DNA of 64,000 nucleotides from B10-G9 sp964195965 (lineage in GTDB: Bacteria > Chloroflexota > Anaerolineae > Anaerolineales > UBA11858), in contig CAXMRF010000001.1 in NCBI GenBank assembly GCA_964195965.1, positions 18,074 to 82,073 on the forward strand, written 5' to 3'. Position 1 is the first letter of the stretch; every line of letters starts with the position of its first letter. Both the position numbers and the translations under genes were made by a program. Below are positions 57,925-64,000 of the stretch, piece by piece. The notes under the pieces were generated by a model, which was given only the letters and a program-made list of their open reading frames with translations, was not told the DNA's origin and ran no database searches.

Positions 57925-60015
57925 CTAAATGCTTTTCGGTTGGGAAGGTTTGCCTACTGCTACTTGGTCGCGCCCTTTGTCTTTGGCCCGGTATAAGGCC
58001 CGGTCTGCTATGATCACCAGCTCATCCACATCGCTGGTATGTTTTGGCATGGAAGCAATACCCTGGCTGATTGTGGGTTTTGGAATTGTTTTTCCCTCGA
58101 CGTTAAAAAGCGGTAATTCAGATAGAGTTCGCCGGATACGGTTTGCAACCATGTTGGCCTGGGAAGTAGTTGCATTGGATAGGACGATCCCAAATTCTTC
58201 TCCACCCCAACGTCCGACAGTGTCGGATTTTTTAATATGGGATTGGATTGCCTGAACAGTCAACCGCAACACCTGGTCACCTACCATATGCCCATAGGTA
58301 TCGTTATAAAGTTTAAAGTGATCAATATCCAGCATAATTAAGGATATCGGTGCCTTGGCGGCCATTGTGATTTCACTTTCTTGATAAAGGGTATCGATGA
58401 AATGATTATGGTTGCTAACGCCAGTTAAGGAATCTAATTTTGCCTGGCGAGTGGCTTCCTCATAAAGTCGGGCATTTTGAATGCTTAAAGCAGCCTGCTG
58501 CCCAATTTGCTCCATGATTATTTTGTCCGTATTGTCAAATTCGTAGGGGTTATAACCTGTGACCGCCAGCAGGCCAATCAGCTCATTTTCTGTTAATAAC
58601 GGAACGCCCAGCCACGATCTTGACAGACGTTTTTCACCTACCAGAACAGGCTTTACCGGCAAATAGTCCATTTCTTTGCGCAGGTCCTGGATTAAAAGAG
58701 GTTTTTTGTTTTCAACGATCCAGCTGGATAAACCTTCATTGGCATCAATTATTTCGGGTGGAAAGCGTTTACCCTGGTCATACAAGATCCGAATATCCAT
58801 TTGGTGGCTTTCGGGCAAATATAGAGCAACAAAATAAGCATCACTATCAACAACCCTGGACAACTGCTTAAAGATCAGCTCCAGGAGTGCATCGATATTC
58901 AATGTACCGGTAATAGCTTTACCGATCTCATATAAAACTTCCAATCGCTCTGCTTGATCTTTGAGATTTTTGTTAAGAATATATGATTCAGTATTGTCGT
59001 GAAATATTATCGTAAAGCCAATCAGGGTTTTGTGGGTATCCGAGAGGGGAATCAGGTTTAAGACATAGATTTTTTTGCCTTTCCCGTCCCCAATACTCAT
59101 CGTTTTTACAGGTGTTTTTTCTTTTTTAGTGGCTGTAATCCATTCACTAAGATCTGGTAATAAATCAATCACGTGACGGCCAATCACAGTATCAAAAGAA
59201 GATTTGATAATCTTCTCGGCAGCTGGATTGATATCAACAATCTTGTTATTTAAATCCACAACGATAATTCCATCACTCATATTCTCAATGGTTGTGTTCC
59301 GGGCAATGGGAACTATATCCAGGAATCGATGATAGTACAGTAGATATATTAAGATGATGCCAGTGAATGTAAAACCCAGGGAAGTAAAATCAATTTGAGG
59401 GAAGGGATTGTTCCCAGAGAGATAGAGATAATTTGCCAATCCGGGAATCAATCCCGCCAGGATTATCAGGCGCTCCTGCTGACGCAAATTTGTAGGTGTT
59501 TTGAAATAGTTTTGAAAGAGGAAATATAAGCCGACCAGGTAGAGCAGATAAGAATAAACGATATGGACCCAAAACCAGGCCCCATATTCCAGATTAGAGA
59601 CAACGAGGTCATGTTGGGTTTCAAGATTGAGAGTGGACCAGATTAAATGATGATATTCATTTGTCAATACTAAAACCAAAGTGGTCAGAGGTAGCCAGGA
59701 AAATAACAGGAAGAATAGTTTTGTCGAGGGATTAAATATGCTGGTGTATCGCAAACAAAACCATAACCAAAATACGCCTACCCAGACAATTCCAATATAC
59801 TCCAGTTTTAACCAGATGATCTTCCACGGCAAACCGGGTGCCATCAATTCAAAGGAGTAAACTATTGACCAAATTGCAATTGAAATAAACAGGAAAACCA
59901 GGGGAAGTGCACTTCTGGCAGAACGGCGATTCCATAACACAGCTACAGAAAAAATGCTCAGAATACCAGCTATAAGAGAAGGGATAATAAGAAATGAAAA
60001 TTGAATTGTATTCAT
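57925..60015 (-). CDS. Membrane PAS-GAF-GGDEF diguanylate cyclase
   Basis: A 696-residue signalling protein. Residues 1-235 contain about seven membrane helices of the type found at the N-terminus of many histidine kinases. A PAS domain (about 240-350: NIVDINPAAEKIIKSSFDTVIGRHV), a GAF domain (about 365-510) and a GGDEF domain (about 525-690) follow. The active site reads RWGGEEFGIVLSNA, a functional GGEEF, and DIDHFKLYNDTYGHMVGDQVL is intact, so it should make c-di-GMP. It is the last of three signalling genes on the minus strand, 68 bases after the histidine kinase-like gene. Confidence 0.9.
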   Translation of the reverse strand: MNTIQFSFLIIPSLIAGILSIFSVAVLWNRRSARSALPLVFLFISIAIWSIVYSFELMAPGLPWKIIWLKLEYIGIVWVGVFWLWFCLRYTSIFNPSTKLFFLLFSWLPLTTLVLVLTNEYHHLIWSTLNLETQHDLVVSNLEYGAWFWVHIVYSYLLYLVGLYFLFQNYFKTPTNLRQQERLIILAGLIPGLANYLYLSGNNPFPQIDFTSLGFTFTGIILIYLLYYHRFLDIVPIARNTTIENMSDGIIVVDLNNKIVDINPAAEKIIKSSFDTVIGRHVIDLLPDLSEWITATKKEKTPVKTMSIGDGKGKKIYVLNLIPLSDTHKTLIGFTIIFHDNTESYILNKNLKDQAERLEVLYEIGKAITGTLNIDALLELIFKQLSRVVDSDAYFVALYLPESHQMDIRILYDQGKRFPPEIIDANEGLSSWIVENKKPLLIQDLRKEMDYLPVKPVLVGEKRLSRSWLGVPLLTENELIGLLAVTGYNPYEFDNTDKIIMEQIGQQAALSIQNARLYEEATRQAKLDSLTGVSNHNHFIDTLYQESEITMAAKAPISLIMLDIDHFKLYNDTYGHMVGDQVLRLTVQAIQSHIKKSDTVGRWGGEEFGIVLSNATTSQANMVANRIRRTLSELPLFNVEGKTIPKPTISQGIASMPKHTSDVDELVIIADRALYRAKDKGRDQVAVGKPSQPKSI

Positions 60016-60083
60016 AATCCTGATTAATTTATGCTCTGAAAGAAGTAGTTTTTATCATTATACCTAGGATAAATAAGTTGTAA

Positions 60084-62402
60084 TCAGTCTGCAGGCCGGT
60101 TTAAGGCAAAATAGAAGGTTGCTCCCTCGTTTTCCACTGCTTCTGCCCATATTTCTCCACCATGCCTGTTGATAATCTTCTTCGCCAGGGTTAATCCAAT
60201 GCCGATGCCCTGGAATTCTTCCTGGGAATGGAGACGGTGGAAGGTGTCATAGATATTTTCTTGATCCTTACTATTAAATCCAACCCCATTATCCTTGACA
60301 TAATAGATAACTCTTTCACTGGTTTGACCAGGTTGATGCCCAATTGTGATTTCAGCGTTCTTCTGTTTTTTAGTAAATTTAACGGCATTACCGATTAAAG
60401 ATTGAAAGACCATTTCCAACAGGTTTTCGTCAGCCATGCAAGGAGGCAGCTCTTTGATGTTTGTTTTAATCTTTCTATCCTCAATTTCCTCCGCGTAAGA
60501 CTTTATCACTTTATTTACCAATGTAGTTGGATTCACAGGAACCGGGGTAATTTCTTTTCGACCAAGTTCTGCTAATTTTAACAAATTTTCGATCAACTGG
60601 TCCATCAAGGCGGTATTAAGCTGCACTTCCTCCAGATAAATTTTTGCTTTAGGGTCTAATTTTGCGTGATATTTTTTCATCAGGGTATCTGATGATTGCT
60701 TGACTGCTTTTAACGGTTCCCTGAGATCATTGGATACTGAGTATGTAAAAGATTCCAGCTCCTGGTAGGTATCTGTGAGGCTCCTGCTCATTGAAGAGAG
60801 TTTTTCGTTTGCAATTTGATAGTCATCCAGGATATTCGTTAAGGCCGCATTCAATCGTTCAACTTCCGAGATGCGTTCGTTTAATTTTTGGGTTCTGTCT
60901 TCCACAATATCTTCCAGTTTATCCTGGTATCGGTTCAATTCTTCTTCGACAGATTTTAATGCGCTGATATCAGTGTGGGTACCCACAAAGCGAAGAGGAT
61001 TTCCATTTTCATCCTGTTCAATTATATTTCCCCGTCCCAAAACCCAGAGCCAGGATCCATCTTTATTTAAGAATCTAAATTCAGCTATAAATTTGTTCTG
61101 AATTCCAGTAATATAGTCTTCAGCGAGTTTGAATACTCTTTCAACATCATCAGGATGGATACGTTTTCTGAATTCCACCAAATGATGGGGAAATTCATTC
61201 ACTTCATATCCCGCCATTGTGTAATAGAGGGGATCAAAAACAACACTTTCTGAACGAAGATTCCAATCCCAGATCCCATCATTGGTCACCAGGGCAAGTT
61301 TGGAAATGATTTCTTCACTTTCCCTTAAGGCAGATTCTACATCCATCAATTCAGTCATATCGGTTGCCATCGTTAAAATCATTTTTTTACCATCAGAAAG
61401 TTCAGGTAAACAGACCCAGTGGAGATACCAATCACGAATTTCTCCAAGACGGGTATTAACTTTGTAATATCCCTCTTTTTGATTCGTTTTTGACTGGAAT
61501 AATTGTTGAATTTCATCATTTATAAGTGATGCGTTTTCACGAAAGGAGTGATTGATCCATTGCTCAGCGGTATCCAAATCCTGGGGAGAGTAACCGCTCT
61601 TTTCAATCCAGGCCTTGTTTATTAATATAATCTCACCATCCTCTGCATGGAGCATGGTCGGAATTGGCGAGTCCATTAAAACAGATTCAAAACGGTTTTC
61701 GCTTTGCTGTTGCAATAATTCAGCCTCTTTTCTGGCCTGAATTTCACGAGTAAGCTCCAGATTGGTTTTTGAGAGGGATTGTTCATTATCTAACAGCTGT
61801 TTGAAAGTTTTTTCATATTTTGAAAGTACCATTACAAGAACGGTTGCGGCCAAAACGGTATTAACTGATGAAATAAAATAAGAAGCAATCGGTTTAAAAA
61901 CAATGATTGGAACAGGCATGAATCCTTGAGTACCCAGGAAATATAGTACCAAGGAAGAAATTACACTGATGCCAGCAAGGTGGAAGGCGGAAAACCCTCC
62001 CAGAATGAATCCGCCCAGCACGGTGATAGTGATGTAGGTAGAAAGATAAGCGCTGGAAAAACCACCACTTGCTACAAGGATAATTGTGTCAATGATCCAG
62101 AAACTATATACAAAGAGGTGAGATGCAAGTTTGGTCCGGCCCTGGTGGTTAAAATACATGACTAGCAGAATGACGATTACATCGGACAATGCGATTGTTA
62201 TGCCATAAATTGGATTCGTAGTAAATAACCAGGATATACTGATAACTCCCACTCCAATCGGGAGGATAATTAAAGCCAAGGCATGAATAATTTTTGCTGT
62301 CCGAGTTTGATTTGGATCAGGCAACTGGGGAGCTTTTAAAAACTTCTCAATTGACTTGAATAATTTTTGAGCAGGATTTATTTTTTTCTTTTCTTTATTC
62401 AT
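60084..62402 (-). CDS. Membrane PAS histidine kinase-like protein lacking the phosphoacceptor His
   Basis: A 772-residue protein. Residues 30-205 contain about six membrane helices; two PAS/PAC domains follow (about 235-360 and 365-490, with LWVLGRGNIIEQDENGNPLRFVGTHTDISAL quoted in part), then a helical segment. The dimerisation helix reads YSVSNDLREPLKAV where family members have SVSHDLR; the phosphoacceptor His is Asn (codon AAT, residue 558). The ATPase domain is intact: NAVKFTKK, DNGVGF, FHRLH and GIGIGLTLAKKII. It probably cannot autophosphorylate in the usual way. Its ATG overlaps the upstream stop by four bases. Confidence 0.9.
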   Translation of the reverse strand: MNKEKKKINPAQKLFKSIEKFLKAPQLPDPNQTRTAKIIHALALIILPIGVGVISISWLFTTNPIYGITIALSDVIVILLVMYFNHQGRTKLASHLFVYSFWIIDTIILVASGGFSSAYLSTYITITVLGGFILGGFSAFHLAGISVISSLVLYFLGTQGFMPVPIIVFKPIASYFISSVNTVLAATVLVMVLSKYEKTFKQLLDNEQSLSKTNLELTREIQARKEAELLQQQSENRFESVLMDSPIPTMLHAEDGEIILINKAWIEKSGYSPQDLDTAEQWINHSFRENASLINDEIQQLFQSKTNQKEGYYKVNTRLGEIRDWYLHWVCLPELSDGKKMILTMATDMTELMDVESALRESEEIISKLALVTNDGIWDWNLRSESVVFDPLYYTMAGYEVNEFPHHLVEFRKRIHPDDVERVFKLAEDYITGIQNKFIAEFRFLNKDGSWLWVLGRGNIIEQDENGNPLRFVGTHTDISALKSVEEELNRYQDKLEDIVEDRTQKLNERISEVERLNAALTNILDDYQIANEKLSSMSRSLTDTYQELESFTYSVSNDLREPLKAVKQSSDTLMKKYHAKLDPKAKIYLEEVQLNTALMDQLIENLLKLAELGRKEITPVPVNPTTLVNKVIKSYAEEIEDRKIKTNIKELPPCMADENLLEMVFQSLIGNAVKFTKKQKNAEITIGHQPGQTSERVIYYVKDNGVGFNSKDQENIYDTFHRLHSQEEFQGIGIGLTLAKKIINRHGGEIWAEAVENEGATFYFALNRPAD

Positions 62403-63991
62403 GAGTCAAAATCCCCTAAGTCTTTTAACGGATCTTGAGCAGCGGGTTTAAGTCCATGCTCATCCAGCTGCTGCCGGAGTTGATCGATAACCTGTTTAAG
62501 TTCTGCCATTCGGATTTCCCGGCCGGCCATATGATCAACCATTTGGGTCAATTCTTTGGTTCGATTTTCAATCCGCGATTCCAGAGTTTCAGCATATTGA
62601 CTGAGCCGTTCATATAATCTTGCATTATGAATGGCCTGGGCGGCCTGGGAAGCGAATAAGTTGGCCAGCTTTGCTTCCGGGGAACCAAACGCTGATTGCT
62701 TCTTGCTGTCCAGGGTGATATAGCCAATAAATGTGTCCTGAATTACCAGCGGTACCCCCAGCCAGCCCCTGATATGATGCATCTTCCCCCAGCCCTGGAA
62801 GCGTGAATCTTTGGTTGCGTTATCAATAATGATGGGCTTTTTCTTCGATTGAATTTCCTGAAATAATAAATTTGTGGTTGGGAATTTTTTTCCAATCACT
62901 AACTCTGGATTGGGATGATTGAGAACAGTTTCTATCCGCAGTTCATCATTTTCATAAAGGAAGATGGAGGCACTGTCAAATGACAGCGTTTCTTCAAGTT
63001 TAACAAGGACGAGATCCAGGACTTCTTGAACTGATAATGTTGAGGAGAGGGACTGGGTCACGACATGCAGCGCTTCAAGCTGATCGGCAAATTCCTGGAT
63101 ATCCTCCCTGATTTTGACCCGTTCAGTGATGTCCTGGATCGTGCCAGACATCCTTAATGGAGATCGATCTGAGGCACGTTCGATAACTCTACCCTGATTT
63201 ATCACCCAGAGCCAAGGCCCATTTTTATGTTTTATTCTCATTTCAGATTGGTAATGATACAGGTCGCCAGCGAAGTGTTGCAGGATCATTTTATTTGATT
63301 GATCCAGATCCTCTGGATGAAATAGTTTTTCCCAATCTTCTATGGTTAATGGTGTGAGCTCTGATTTTGAGTAGCCTATTATGTCAGAAAAACGATCTGA
63401 GATTACAATCTGGTTATTCTTAATATCCCAATCCCACACTCCCGCTCCAGTACCCGCAATAGCCAGATCCAGACTTTCACGATTGTAATCAATTTTCTTC
63501 TGTGCTTCGATCCAACTTGTATTATCACGGATTGTCCCCTGGAAACCGATCACTTCCCCCAGATCGTTTTTTAGGGCGGTAGTTGTTAATGCGGTATTGA
63601 GGATCTTACCGTCTTGACCTACCAATTTCAGGGGAAGGTCCTTAATAAATCCATTGAGTTCAACTTCTTTCAGCAATTCAGCTCTCTTTTCGGGGTTCAG
63701 GTAAGCCTGGCTGACCGAGGTTTTAAAGAGATCTTCCCTGGAATCATACCCGAGCAATTCTACTGTTGCCTGGTTGGCATCAATCCATTTGTCGTCTTTG
63801 GATGTAATATATACCGGATCTTTTGAGGTCATAAAAAAAAGCCGGTATTTTTCTTCACTTTCCTGTAATGATTGAGCTTTGATGCGCACCAGTCTGCGGA
63901 GAATTAGGATATAAAGTAAAAATAACAGGATGATGCCAGCAGCCAGGGAAGCCCCGATTGTTAACCAGGGAGAAACTTTCTGTTGTACCAT
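62399..63991 (-). CDS. PAS-PAS-GAF sensor protein with N-terminal membrane helix, probably 5'-truncated
   Basis: A 530-residue sensor. A membrane helix (about residues 10-32) leads into a PAS domain (about 42-150), a second PAS/PAC (about 165-290, WLWVINQGRVIERA) and a GAF domain (about 315-460, GWLGVPLVIQDTFIGYITLDS). A coiled coil ends the protein with no kinase or output domain. The frame remains open upstream of the ATG at 63989-63991 to the end of the window, so an extra extracellular domain may be missing. The stop overlaps the next gene (ATGA), implying a physical or functional partnership. Confidence 0.82.
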   Translation of the reverse strand: MVQQKVSPWLTIGASLAAGIILLFLLYILILRRLVRIKAQSLQESEEKYRLFFMTSKDPVYITSKDDKWIDANQATVELLGYDSREDLFKTSVSQAYLNPEKRAELLKEVELNGFIKDLPLKLVGQDGKILNTALTTTALKNDLGEVIGFQGTIRDNTSWIEAQKKIDYNRESLDLAIAGTGAGVWDWDIKNNQIVISDRFSDIIGYSKSELTPLTIEDWEKLFHPEDLDQSNKMILQHFAGDLYHYQSEMRIKHKNGPWLWVINQGRVIERASDRSPLRMSGTIQDITERVKIREDIQEFADQLEALHVVTQSLSSTLSVQEVLDLVLVKLEETLSFDSASIFLYENDELRIETVLNHPNPELVIGKKFPTTNLLFQEIQSKKKPIIIDNATKDSRFQGWGKMHHIRGWLGVPLVIQDTFIGYITLDSKKQSAFGSPEAKLANLFASQAAQAIHNARLYERLSQYAETLESRIENRTKELTQMVDHMAGREIRMAELKQVIDQLRQQLDEHGLKPAAQDPLKDLGDFDS

Positions 63992-64000
63992 AAAGATTTC

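Noticed and set aside
1..64000. Mobile elements, prophage or CRISPR
   Set aside because: I found no transposase, integrase, phage gene, long direct repeats or repeat-spacer array in the window.

Overview
The window looks like a piece of a mesophilic Chloroflexota genome, most likely Anaerolineae, probably from a metagenome assembly. This is inferred from gene content: an essential sigma factor of the RpoD/SigA type, a Suf operon under a SufR-like regulator, DUF1028, AIM24 and Roadblock proteins, many lipoproteins with Ser/Thr/Pro-rich linkers, and a divergent B-family DNA polymerase. Moderate GC (judged by eye) and two runs of N inside genes fit a draft assembly. I see no tRNA, rRNA, CRISPR array, insertion sequence or prophage. 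Most of the window is ordinary chromosomal housekeeping DNA.   Layout. 1-2.6 kb: purine salvage (xpt overlapping guaA), an AIM24 protein and an EamA transporter. 2.6-4.7 kb: aspS followed by a probable 6S RNA. 5-10.8 kb: a CBM9-like lipoprotein, sigA with its promoter, and a two-gene unit with a large CBM20-like/TIM-barrel lipoprotein. 10.9-14.5 kb: a DUF35 protein and a thiolase that both lack their expected cysteines, then tat, nusB, Asp23/Gls24 and rpmF. 14.6-18.3 kb: the most interesting region, a cassette read from one promoter carrying a textbook GAAC-N4-GTTC SOS box. It encodes a LuxR-type HTH protein, a RecA/Rad51-fold protein without Walker motifs, a small helical protein and a B-family DNA polymerase with an altered catalytic motif C. 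18.5-24 kb: penicillin acylase, prfB with its programmed frameshift, a SpoU methyltransferase and ftsY. 24-32 kb: moaD, thrC, rnc, smc, a Roadblock protein with a Cys-containing partner, and DUF1028. 32-35 kb: a leader with a possible Arg/His-rich leader peptide and a terminator, then a polar amino acid ABC transporter. 35-38 kb: rph, a parvulin lipoprotein-like foldase and rpsF-ssb-rpsR. 38.7-45.5 kb: sufT-sufR divergent from sufC-sufB-sufD-(unknown)-sufS-sufU. 45.7-57.8 kb: a Ser/Thr kinase with TPR tail, tpiA, upp, ruvB, a frameshifted DUF2905 gene, queA, a lipoprotein, EamA, pdp, panE-like, a phosphoglycerate mutase-like phosphatase and fmt. 57.9-64 kb: three signalling genes (PAS-GAF sensor, histidine kinase-like protein whose phosphoacceptor His is Asn, and a GGDEF cyclase).   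How genes work together. The SOS-box cassette has the logic of a damage-inducible mutasome (an inactive RecA-like subunit, a small linker and a polymerase), comparable in concept to ImuA-ImuB-DnaE2 but built on a B-family polymerase. The Suf genes form one iron-sulfur assembly unit with a divergent regulator and a shared control region. The three signalling genes at the right end overlap or nearly abut and may form one sensory chain ending in c-di-GMP synthesis. Several promoters share the form GGTATAAT, and at three places a -10 element lies exactly seven bases before an ATG, suggesting leaderless transcripts. All functional calls are by motif recognition; nothing was searched or computed.
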